Origin: Bacteroidetes bacterium GWF2_38_335
GTDB taxonomy: Bacteria; Bacteroidota; Bacteroidia; Bacteroidales; GWF2-38-335
Assembly: GCA_001769535.1 (NCBI GenBank)
Contig: MEOH01000004.1
Span: 1 to 64,000 of the forward strand
Direction of reading: 5' to 3'
Length of the DNA stretch: 64,000 nucleotides
The stretch's first letter is position 1. The number at the start of each line of letters is the position of its first letter. The notes under the pieces were generated by a model. It had not been told where the DNA came from and did not search any database. It saw only the letters and a list, made by a program, of their open reading frames with translations. Below are positions 45,576 through 54,392 of the stretch, piece by piece. The translations under genes and the position numbers were made by a program.

Positions 45576-48500
45576 TTACAGCATTCCCTTAAGTTTCTCG
45601 AGTTGGTTGGCCTTATTCACATTTCTCAGTTGCCGTGCAGTTTCTGTAAAATACTGATGTGTTTCGATAAATTTTAGTTGCATACGGTTCCATTCCTCAA
45701 TGGTTTTCACCTTGTTGCGCTCAAAAAGTTCTCTGAAAAGGTTTTGAGAAACGGGAATAAAATCGCCTCTTCCAAGGTAATCGAGATCGGCATCACAGAG
45801 GATTTCCTCCAAAAGATTTTTGGGTTCGGGCGGATGTTTTGTCGAATAAATCAATTCGCAAATAGTTTGAACCTGACCATCGGTATAGTCATAGCGCGGG
45901 AGCATATCCTGAGCGATTTTTATTCCCAGCAGTTCATGGTCGTCGTAGCCGATGGTAAACCCTGTATCATGGAAAATTGCGGCAGTTTTAACCAGCAGCA
46001 TATCTTCGTCTGAAAGACCTTCGGCGCGGCCCAGGAGCTCAACTTGTGTGATCACATCCACGGTATGTTTCAGGTTGTGGTAATACAGGTTTTTAGGCAA
46101 TTCTTTTTCCATTTTGTTCATAATCAACTCTTCAATATCGCTGAGGCGGATGAGCTGAAACTTGGTTTTGAATTTTTGGTTTGGTTTAATGCCCAGGGGA
46201 TCTTCAGAGTATTCGGGTTGTAATCTGTTGACAAAGTACATGTCAATTTCACCTTTGTATTTTACAGGCATTTTTCCACGGTATTCACAATCAAAATATT
46301 CCTTGATCAATTCGTGGGTATACCCGGTAATATTAACTTTTCCCACTGCGCCCGATGATTCCATCCGACTCGCAATGTTAACCGTATCGCCCCAGATGTC
46401 GTAGGTATATTTTTTTGTGCCGATTACTCCGGCGATAACCGGACCGGTATGAACTCCGATTCTAAGTCCCCATACAGGATGATTTACAGATGATTCCTGA
46501 AAAACTTTTTCCATTTGGCGTTGCATGTCAAGGGCGGCGAGCACCACTTCGATGGGGTTGGTTCGGTTTTTCTGGGGAATTCCGCCTGCGCACATATAGG
46601 CATCACCGATTGTTTTGATTTTTTCGATGTTAAACCGTTCGACAATGGAGTCGAAGTAGAAGAATATTTTATCAAGTTCATCGATCAGGGCTTCGGGATT
46701 CATTTCCTCAGCAATCTTTGTAAATCCCTGAACATCTGAAAACAGAACGGTAACAAGTTTAAATCTTTGAGACTTTGCCTTACCCTCGGTTTTCAATTCG
46801 TCGGCGGTTTGTTTAGGCAAAACGTTGGCCAGCACTTCTTCGGCTCTTTCTTTCTGGATAACCAGTTCTTCAGTTCGTTCCCTGATAACTTCCGAAAGTT
46901 TATGTTTTTCCTGCGCATGCTGGTATTCGCGGTACTTTACGATAGCTAAAATGAGCGTGCCGATAAGAAGCAGGTAAATGAGATAAGCCAGCCAAACCCT
47001 GTAAAAAGGGGGTCTCACTGAAAATGTATATTGCGCTTCGTTGGTAACGTTTCCGTATTTGTCCTTTGCCTGAACCCTGAAAGTATAAGTCCCTTCGCTG
47101 AGATTGGTATATTCTTTCATGTTGGTTTTTGACCAGGCAGACCATTCTTTGTCGAATCCATCGAGGAAATATCTGTAAAGAATTTTGCCTGTTGAATTAA
47201 AAAGTGGTGCGGCAAATTCAAACCTTACGGAGTTGAGGTTATAAGAAAGGTCGTTTATGAGGGAATCACTGCCCATAATTCCCCCATTATAAATTATAGA
47301 GTCTTTTCCGCATATTACCGAACGGATAAGCGTATATTCTGTTGGTTTTTTAATGTCTTTGTGCGCTGAACTGTATCTGATAAGACCATCAAAGCCGCCA
47401 AACCAAACAACACCGAAATCGTCGGGATAAATGACTTCAACCGTGAAATTATCCATGACCTGGAATTGGGCAAATTGTTTTTGGAAACGTCCGGTTTTTT
47501 TATTTTTCGCACAGACCATTGTTTTGCGCTCATAGGAATTTAGATATCCGGAGCTCAACCAAAGGTTGTTTTTATTGTCTTCCCTGATTGGATAAACCCA
47601 GGTGTTGCCCTGACTAAAATCAATTCCAAGTACAGTATCCGGGTAAAAGGTTCCTGTTATATTGTCAAAACGGTAAATGCCTTTCTGAGAAGAAAAAAGT
47701 ACGCCAACAGAGGTTGCATAAACATCAATCCACCTGTGGTTTTCGGGTAAGCCGTGAGAATTTTTAAATTGCTGAACATTGGCATCAACATAGAAACCTG
47801 ATGAAACATCGGCTTTAAAGACTCCGTCATAATTGCTTCCCAGCCAAAGATTTCCATGTTCATCTTCGGCAATGGTCCTGATATGATTTGCAAGTTTATT
47901 AAACTTTCCAAGTTCATTCCATTTTCCGTTTTCAATTTTTAAAGCTGAAACTCCGGTACTTTTTGCAAGGTAAATCACCGAAGGATCGGATTTCGACCTG
48001 TAAAAATCCTCAAACTGTCCAAGGGAAATCAATTTACCCTGAAACATATCAATTTTATATAGTCCGTCAACTGTAGAAACCAAAAGATCTCCCTCAATTG
48101 AAAATAAACGGTTGCAGTTTGTGGTAATGCCTTCGACCGGAATAAATTTTTCAGATTTTGCACATTGAGTTCCTTTTGCAAAAAACACTTGATCAGAGAG
48201 ATAATAAACACCCTGTGTGGTGGCGATGTAAAGTATTCCCTCGTGCCTGATAACCGAGGAAACGCCACCCTTTATTCCTGAATTCCAGTTAAAATAAGAA
48301 AATGCCGAAGGAGTTTCAATGCGGCTAAAGCCAAAATTCAGACTGGCCCAAAGGTGATCGGAACGGTCAATGTAAAACTCCAGAATCTCATCATCATTGA
48401 GTCCGTTTTCCTTATTAATATTAAACACCAGATTCCCCCTGTTATCCACAATCACAATTCCACAGCGCTTGGTTCCAAAGGCGTAGTTTCCGTCTGAAAG

Positions 48501-49277
48501 TTTTATTCCGCACTGATAATCGTTTGCCAGAAGAAAATTATCTGCCTGTGTAGGGAAGGGTTTGGGTTCAATATTGTTGTATGTCACAAATCCCAGGCCT
48601 TCAAGTTTCACAAGAATTCCTTTTTCATAGGACAAAACATCCTTCACGGGATTTTTAATAAACCATTCGCCACCGGTAAGAAGGGTAAAAACGCCTTCTT
48701 TATATTTCATGAGACCAACCCCGGGTTTAAAAACAAAAACACTGCTGTTAACCCTGAACGCTTTATAATCTTCTTCAGAAACATCAACCAATTCAACGCC
48801 ACCACTGTAATATCTGAAAAATTTATTGCCGGCTACAAACAAGACTTCATTTTCAACGGGGAGGACTTTGTCAACCTGTCCGAAATTTTTTTGATTTTTC
48901 GGAAGATTGGAGATAAGAGAATAAAAACTCTGTTCGCCGCGGTAATTGGTTTTCAGGCATCCGAAATCATTGTAGCCCCCGGCATATATTATTCCGTCGG
49001 GCCCCGATGCCAGCTTAGGCTCGCCGCTGAGTGAAATAAGCCGCCAGTTGATGCCGTCATACTCAATAATCCCGTTAAGGTTGCCCACATAAAGTACTCC
49101 GCGGTGATCCTGAACTATTGAGTAATTCTGGCTTTCATAGCCATAGTCTTTTGGAGTGAAATTCTGAATAAAGGGCACACCCAGCTCGCCGGATTGAGAA
49201 AATCCTGTATTTTGAATAAAAATAAATAGGAATAAAAATTTAATAATTGTAACTTTATTCGCTTTTAAAAATTTCAT
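45576..49277 (-). CDS. Propeller-Y_Y_Y sensor fused to adenylate cyclase and HD phosphohydrolase
   Basis: This is a 1233-residue membrane signalling protein. It has a signal peptide (about 1-28), a periplasmic propeller region (about 35-660), a Y_Y_Y domain (about 679-745) and a transmembrane helix (about 762-782). In the cytoplasm a coiled coil leads to a class III nucleotidyl cyclase (about 835-1020). Metal-binding Asp848 (FSDVQGF) and Asp892 (IGDAYM) are present. Lys888 and Asp960 fit the ATP-selective pair, so cAMP is the likely product. An HD-type domain (about 1050-1200) ends the protein, with His1067, His1071 (HNLKHTVDV) and His1103-Asp1104 (FHDTGF). Such domains hydrolyse cyclic nucleotides or other phosphoesters. 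Synthesis and breakdown may thus share one sensor. It is next to a Crp-type regulator gene. Confidence 0.92.
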   Translation of the reverse strand: MKFLKANKVTIIKFLFLFIFIQNTGFSQSGELGVPFIQNFTPKDYGYESQNYSIVQDHRGVLYVGNLNGIIEYDGINWRLISLSGEPKLASGPDGIIYAGGYNDFGCLKTNYRGEQSFYSLISNLPKNQKNFGQVDKVLPVENEVLFVAGNKFFRYYSGGVELVDVSEEDYKAFRVNSSVFVFKPGVGLMKYKEGVFTLLTGGEWFIKNPVKDVLSYEKGILVKLEGLGFVTYNNIEPKPFPTQADNFLLANDYQCGIKLSDGNYAFGTKRCGIVIVDNRGNLVFNINKENGLNDDEILEFYIDRSDHLWASLNFGFSRIETPSAFSYFNWNSGIKGGVSSVIRHEGILYIATTQGVYYLSDQVFFAKGTQCAKSEKFIPVEGITTNCNRLFSIEGDLLVSTVDGLYKIDMFQGKLISLGQFEDFYRSKSDPSVIYLAKSTGVSALKIENGKWNELGKFNKLANHIRTIAEDEHGNLWLGSNYDGVFKADVSSGFYVDANVQQFKNSHGLPENHRWIDVYATSVGVLFSSQKGIYRFDNITGTFYPDTVLGIDFSQGNTWVYPIREDNKNNLWLSSGYLNSYERKTMVCAKNKKTGRFQKQFAQFQVMDNFTVEVIYPDDFGVVWFGGFDGLIRYSSAHKDIKKPTEYTLIRSVICGKDSIIYNGGIMGSDSLINDLSYNLNSVRFEFAAPLFNSTGKILYRYFLDGFDKEWSAWSKTNMKEYTNLSEGTYTFRVQAKDKYGNVTNEAQYTFSVRPPFYRVWLAYLIYLLLIGTLILAIVKYREYQHAQEKHKLSEVIRERTEELVIQKERAEEVLANVLPKQTADELKTEGKAKSQRFKLVTVLFSDVQGFTKIAEEMNPEALIDELDKIFFYFDSIVERFNIEKIKTIGDAYMCAGGIPQKNRTNPIEVVLAALDMQRQMEKVFQESSVNHPVWGLRIGVHTGPVIAGVIGTKKYTYDIWGDTVNIASRMESSGAVGKVNITGYTHELIKEYFDCEYRGKMPVKYKGEIDMYFVNRLQPEYSEDPLGIKPNQKFKTKFQLIRLSDIEELIMNKMEKELPKNLYYHNLKHTVDVITQVELLGRAEGLSDEDMLLVKTAAIFHDTGFTIGYDDHELLGIKIAQDMLPRYDYTDGQVQTICELIYSTKHPPEPKNLLEEILCDADLDYLGRGDFIPVSQNLFRELFERNKVKTIEEWNRMQLKFIETHQYFTETARQLRNVNKANQLEKLKGML

Positions 49278-49357
49278 TTTTTTGCCAGGTTCTTTTAAAA
49301 ATCAAAGCCAAAATTAAGATTTTTAACAGTACTAAAAAACTAAAAAACCAATTATCA

Positions 49358-50185
49358 GTGCAAATTAGTAAAAATACCATACTTGTTCCCTGGGATTTTA
49401 CAGAAGTGACAGAGAATGCCTTAAGCCACGCCATAAAGATTGCAGGCAGGATAAAATCTACTGTGACACTGATACATATTGCTTCTTCGAAGGACAGGGT
49501 CAGGGATTTTGAAAAACTTGCTGAAGAGGATTGCAATAGAGCATTTAACAAATTTGGATTGAAACCCGGATTTATAGTGAAATCGGGAAGCATTTTCTCA
49601 ACCATTAATGATACGGCTGTCGAAATTGAAGCCGCCATGGTTGTTATGGGCACTCATGGTGTAAAGGGAATGCAAAAACTTACAGGAAGCTGGGCACTCA
49701 AAATTATTGCCGGGTCAAAAATCCCATATATTGTTGTTCAGTCAGCACCCCAACATGATCATTACAAAAAATTGGTTTTTCCTGTCGACCATAAAACCGA
49801 AAACAAAGAGAAGTTGCTGTGGGTGGTGTATCTCTCAAAATTTTATAAACTTGAAGCAGAGCTTTTTATTCCTTTAATTCAGGATGAAGATACTGCAAAA
49901 AAGATTCAGGTTAACCTAAATTTTACAAAAAAATATCTGGCTGATAATAACATTGAATTTAATGTTTCTGTTGCACCAAAAAAGGGTTCGTTTGGGGAAC
50001 AAACAGTTGAGTTTGCGCATGAAAGAGATGCAGACCTGATTCTGATCATGACCACCAAAGACATAAAATTTATTGATTACCTGTTTGGTCCCACTGAACA
50101 ACAAATTATTGCAAACAGCGCCAAAATTCCGGTTATGTGCATTAATCCGCGGATGGATTTGAAAAAAATTGGTATTTATGCGTGA
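49358..50185 (+). CDS. Tandem universal stress protein
   Basis: This 275-residue cytoplasmic protein has two UspA-like domains, about 1-135 and 145-275. The first has ILVPWDFTEVTENALSHAI, the ATP-binding-type VVMGTHGVKGMQKLTGSWALKI and PYIVVQSAP. The second has LVFPVDHKTENKEKLLWVV and ends NSAKIPVMCINPRMD. The start is GTG at 49358, as there is no ATG in the frame near the first conserved residue. It is divergent from the cyclase gene, with 80 bases between the starts. Its role, likely stress adaptation or ATP binding, is inferred from the family. Confidence 0.88.
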   Translation: MQISKNTILVPWDFTEVTENALSHAIKIAGRIKSTVTLIHIASSKDRVRDFEKLAEEDCNRAFNKFGLKPGFIVKSGSIFSTINDTAVEIEAAMVVMGTHGVKGMQKLTGSWALKIIAGSKIPYIVVQSAPQHDHYKKLVFPVDHKTENKEKLLWVVYLSKFYKLEAELFIPLIQDEDTAKKIQVNLNFTKKYLADNNIEFNVSVAPKKGSFGEQTVEFAHERDADLILIMTTKDIKFIDYLFGPTEQQIIANSAKIPVMCINPRMDLKKIGIYA

Positions 50186-50293
50186 GGATAATTTTCCGGC
50201 AAATGTCAATGCCGGCAAGGTTTTAATGTAAAATAATCCATAATGGTTTGTTTTATTTGTTTTTGATGTTATTTTTGAACAAATATATTCCGG

Positions 50294-53200
50294 ATGTCTA
50301 CATTGCATAAAATAATTTTCAGGATAGCTTTGGCTGTCTTTTTTTCCAATCTGGTAACAGGAGTTTATTCACAGATTGTGATCAATGAAGCCTCGAACAT
50401 GAATGCAACGATTATTGCCGATGAGGATGGGGAATTTGAGGACTGGATAGAACTTTTCAATAACAGTTCCGATCCTGTCAGCCTCTTTGGATGGTCAATT
50501 TCTGACAATCCTGCTGATCCGCAACAGTTTATTTTTTCAGATGTAATTATTGAATCACATGGCTTCAGGCTTCTTTATGCTTCAGGAAAAAGCAACGGAA
50601 CGCTGAACAATAACTGGCAGGTGCCGGTAAGTGCTTCTGAAACATGGAACTATCTTCCGGGGTCGGATACCATCTCTTTATCCTGGATCAACAACGGTTA
50701 TAACAGTTCCGCGTGGCTCACAGGTCCCGGGGGTTTTGGATATGCTGATGGAGATGATGAAACAGTTTTAAGTGCCACCGTTTCGGTTTTTATTCGCAAA
50801 ACATTTAACGTGACTTCTGTTGCTGATGTTTACGGTGCCATACTTTATGCAGATTATGACGACGGGTTTGTGGCATATCTCAATGGAACTGAAATCACCC
50901 GAAGTATGAACATGGGCGATACCGGATGGGATGATGTTGCAACCTACGACCATGAAGCAATTATGTATCAGGGATATGATCCAGAGGTTTTCCCGATTGA
51001 CTCGGCGCTGGTCCAAAGTCTGCTGGTGCCCGGAGAAAATGTTCTGGCCATTCAGGTTCATAACACTTCACTCGCATCATCTGATCTTTCTGCAATTTTC
51101 ACCCTTGCATTAAATATGGCGCCCGAGGTTTTTGCCTACCCGCCATACTCCTCAGGTACAACAGGAAATATTCACCTTAATTTCAAACTTAATAACTCGG
51201 GAGAAACAGTTTTTCTTTATAATCCTGCAGGTGTTTTGCAGAGCCAGATTCTGGTTTCCGGACTCGGTATTGATCAATCTTTAGGATGCGTTACAGACGG
51301 ATCTGCAACAATTGGTTATTTTATGGATCCTACACCGGGCTCCACGAACAATACTGATTCATATTCGGGCATTGCGCCCGTTCCAACCATGAACCCCGGT
51401 TCGGGCTTCTATGAATCAGGTGTTTCAGTTACACTGACTTCACCCTCACCTTTGTATTATGTGAGATATACCTTAACCGGAGATGAGCCAACAGCCTCTT
51501 CTCCAATTTATATTTCTCCGATTAATGTGGGATCAACCAGAGTGGTTAAAGCCCGATGCTTTGAAATTGCCGGAAATTTACTTCCTTCCCCGGTCATTAC
51601 AAATACCTATGTTATTGAACCTGAAGAAAATATTTCTCTGCCCGTTATTTCTATCAGCACCGACAGTCTGAACCTCTATGGAGACAATGGAATCTACGAT
51701 AACTGGTCAACCGACTGGAAAAAGCCATGTTATATCGAGTATTTTGAGAAAAACGGAAATCATATTTTTGAACAGCGTGCCGGAATCAAGATTGACGGAG
51801 GGGCAGGGGGAAGTAGAAGCAATGCCCAAAGAAGCTTCAGGGTTGAACCCGACCATAATGTATATGGTGACGGATACATCAATTATCCGCTCATACCCGA
51901 CAGATTCCCGGTAGATAAATTTGGCAACATTTATCTCAGAAATGGCAGTAATTATTGGAATTCATTGCCATACAAGGAAGCAGCCATGCAAAGAGTTATG
52001 AAAAACACCAACAATCTCTATCTTTCATATACTCCGGTAGTAGCTTTTCTCAACGGAAAATACTGGGGCGTTTACGAACTCAGGGAAAAAGCTGATCAGG
52101 ACTGGATCGAAAATATTTATGGGGGAGATAAAAACGAGGTTGATATTTTATCCATGAGTTACTGGTACGGACCAAATGTGCTGAGGGTGACTGAAGGATC
52201 GGATACCGCCTTTTACACCATGCGCGATTACATCAACAACGGTGAAGAAGAAACAGCCGAATATCTGAATCAGGTAGGGACCATGCTTGATATTGATAAT
52301 TACATCGACTATATGGCCACAGAAATCTGGTACAACAATACAGACTGGCTTTGGAATAACATGAAAATTGCCAGAAGCAGGGCCACAGATAACAAATGGA
52401 AATATGTCATACAGGATATGGAGTTGGGTTGTAACGGATGGTCCAATATCTACACCAACATGTATGAAGTGATGTTCAACGACCCGGTGGATATTTACAC
52501 TCCTCCCACCAACGATATGTTTTCTGAGATGTTTTACCATTTGTTACACAATCCGGATTTTAAAAGACTTTTCATTAACCGTTTTGCAGATTTGATGAAC
52601 ACAGTGCTGCTACCCGAAAATACAATTCCGGTCATCGAACAAATACACGCCCAGATCAGACCCGAAATGGAAAGACAGTATGAAAAATGGGATGCCGGAA
52701 TGACACTGGCTGCTTTCGATGGCAACAAAAACTATTTTGAAGAATATTTTTTAACCCGCAGCCCCATTGCTTTTGAACAAACGCGCGAAGAATTTGATCT
52801 TGAAAGCATGGTTCAGGTAACACTCAATGTAGAACCGGAAGGAGCCGGAAGGATTTTCATCAGTACTATTGAGCCTCAGGAATTTCCATGGACTGGCACC
52901 TATTTTAACGGAAACCCCGTGAAAATTACTGCGGTACCCAATCCGGGATATACTTTTGAAACATGGGAATCAAGCGACCTTGCCTTTGATTTGTCAAACG
53001 CTGTGTTTGATGGAAATATCTCAAATGATAATACATTTACTGCTGTTTTTTCGGGCGAGGCTGTTCCGGTTAATGTAGTGGTTTCGGAAATCAACTACAA
53101 CAGCAGTCTGGGTTTCCCCACAGGTGACTGGATCGAATTGTACAATTACGGACCAGAAGCAGTAAATCTTGATGGATGGGTGGTAAAAGATGAAGAAGAC

Positions 53201-53809
53201 ATGCATGAGTTTGCCATCACAGGTGTAACAATCAATTCGGGTGAAAGATTGATCATTTCAGCTGACACTACTATGTTCAAGGCATTGTTCCCCGGAGTAA
53301 CGCTGATTCCCGGTGAACTAAACTTCGGATTTGGTCCGGATGCCGATGAAGTAAGATTGTTCAACACCTTTGGAGATTTGGTAACCAATGTGCCCTATAT
53401 GGATTCCGATCCGTGGGACTCGTTAGCCGATGGTACAGGCATGACGCTGGAATGGCTCGAATTTGAACTGCCACAAACCTCACCTGCATTTTGGTTTGCA
53501 GGGTGTGTGCCGGGGGGTACTCCGGGTGAAATGTTTACACCATGTGGTGTTTCGGTCGAAAAACATGATGTCGAGGAAGTATTCTTATATCCGAATCCGA
53601 CAGATGGAGAAATTTTTATTTATACAGGCTCGTCAGAGATTAACAATATCAGGGTTTACAACCTTCAGGGATTGTGCGTTTATGAATCTACAAACTTGAT
53701 AAATAATAAGATTTCTTTACCCGAAAATATTTTGGACGGATTATATTTTGTAATGGTTGGCTATGATGATGGAAGGAATATTTCGAAAAAAATTATCTTA
53801 AAACGATAG
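50294..53809 (+). CDS. T9SS-exported CotH kinase-like / lamin-tail protein
   Basis: This is a large secreted protein of 1171 residues. It has a signal peptide (1-26), a lamin-tail domain (about 28-100), a beta-sandwich (about 110-280), a chitobiase-like C-terminal domain (about 360-440) and a CotH domain (about 450-800, with AGIKIDGGAGGSRSNAQRSF, GKYWGVYELREKAD and QDMELG). A bacterial repeat domain (about 845-915), a second lamin-tail domain (about 930-1010) and a T9SS sorting domain (about 1095-1171, FLYPNPTDGEIFIY) follow. CotH proteins of spore formers phosphorylate spore coat; here the secreted target is unknown. The QDME motif of the CotH active site is kept. It has no operon partner. 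Confidence 0.9.
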   Translation: MSTLHKIIFRIALAVFFSNLVTGVYSQIVINEASNMNATIIADEDGEFEDWIELFNNSSDPVSLFGWSISDNPADPQQFIFSDVIIESHGFRLLYASGKSNGTLNNNWQVPVSASETWNYLPGSDTISLSWINNGYNSSAWLTGPGGFGYADGDDETVLSATVSVFIRKTFNVTSVADVYGAILYADYDDGFVAYLNGTEITRSMNMGDTGWDDVATYDHEAIMYQGYDPEVFPIDSALVQSLLVPGENVLAIQVHNTSLASSDLSAIFTLALNMAPEVFAYPPYSSGTTGNIHLNFKLNNSGETVFLYNPAGVLQSQILVSGLGIDQSLGCVTDGSATIGYFMDPTPGSTNNTDSYSGIAPVPTMNPGSGFYESGVSVTLTSPSPLYYVRYTLTGDEPTASSPIYISPINVGSTRVVKARCFEIAGNLLPSPVITNTYVIEPEENISLPVISISTDSLNLYGDNGIYDNWSTDWKKPCYIEYFEKNGNHIFEQRAGIKIDGGAGGSRSNAQRSFRVEPDHNVYGDGYINYPLIPDRFPVDKFGNIYLRNGSNYWNSLPYKEAAMQRVMKNTNNLYLSYTPVVAFLNGKYWGVYELREKADQDWIENIYGGDKNEVDILSMSYWYGPNVLRVTEGSDTAFYTMRDYINNGEEETAEYLNQVGTMLDIDNYIDYMATEIWYNNTDWLWNNMKIARSRATDNKWKYVIQDMELGCNGWSNIYTNMYEVMFNDPVDIYTPPTNDMFSEMFYHLLHNPDFKRLFINRFADLMNTVLLPENTIPVIEQIHAQIRPEMERQYEKWDAGMTLAAFDGNKNYFEEYFLTRSPIAFEQTREEFDLESMVQVTLNVEPEGAGRIFISTIEPQEFPWTGTYFNGNPVKITAVPNPGYTFETWESSDLAFDLSNAVFDGNISNDNTFTAVFSGEAVPVNVVVSEINYNSSLGFPTGDWIELYNYGPEAVNLDGWVVKDEEDMHEFAITGVTINSGERLIISADTTMFKALFPGVTLIPGELNFGFGPDADEVRLFNTFGDLVTNVPYMDSDPWDSLADGTGMTLEWLEFELPQTSPAFWFAGCVPGGTPGEMFTPCGVSVEKHDVEEVFLYPNPTDGEIFIYTGSSEINNIRVYNLQGLCVYESTNLINNKISLPENILDGLYFVMVGYDDGRNISKKIILKR

Positions 53810-53828
53810 ATTTTTTGATCTAAAAGAG

Positions 53829-54392
53829 CTAAGCGAAAAACAAATGCTCAACCATTATTTTAACGCCGATTCCCACAAGAATTAACCCGCCCACTACCTC
53901 CATTTTCTTGCCAAAATGGGCGCCTGTCTTTTTCCCAATCAGGATGCCGGTCATGCTGACAATGAAAGTAACTGCTCCGATTATCAGTGCAGCCAAAATA
54001 ATATGAACAGCCATGAATGAAAAGGTAATTCCAACCGCAAAAGCATCTATGCTGGTTGCCAAAGACATTCCAATCAGCACCCAAAAATGCAATGGGTTTG
54101 AACTGTCTTCCACATGTTTCTGGAAACCTTCATAAATCATTTTTCCGCCGAGAATTGCAAGCAATCCAAATGCAATCCAGTGATCAAAATCTACAATGTA
54201 CACCTTTACGGTATTGCCTAAAAGCCATCCGAGCACGGGCATGGCAGCCTGAAAAAAAGCCAGAAAAAAGGCAATTTTAACAGCAGACCAAAAGACAATT
54301 TTCGGTAGTTTTAGTCCCGAGCAAACCGAAACGGCAAAAGAATCAAAACTTAATCCGAGTGCAATAAGAAAAACGGTAATATATTCCATCAT
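53829..54392 (-). CDS. mntP: Manganese efflux pump MntP
   Basis: This is a 187-residue inner-membrane manganese exporter. It has about six transmembrane helices in two related halves (LSFDSFAVSVCSGLKL and MSLATSIDAFAVGITFS), each with the Asp typical of MntP-type exporters. The GGKMIYEGF motif marks the loop between the halves. It overlaps the Na/Pi cotransporter gene by 4 bases (ATGA), so the two are translationally coupled. The yybP-ykoY manganese riboswitch that often precedes mntP is not seen here. Confidence 0.92.
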   Translation of the reverse strand: MMEYITVFLIALGLSFDSFAVSVCSGLKLPKIVFWSAVKIAFFLAFFQAAMPVLGWLLGNTVKVYIVDFDHWIAFGLLAILGGKMIYEGFQKHVEDSSNPLHFWVLIGMSLATSIDAFAVGITFSFMAVHIILAALIIGAVTFIVSMTGILIGKKTGAHFGKKMEVVGGLILVGIGVKIMVEHLFFA

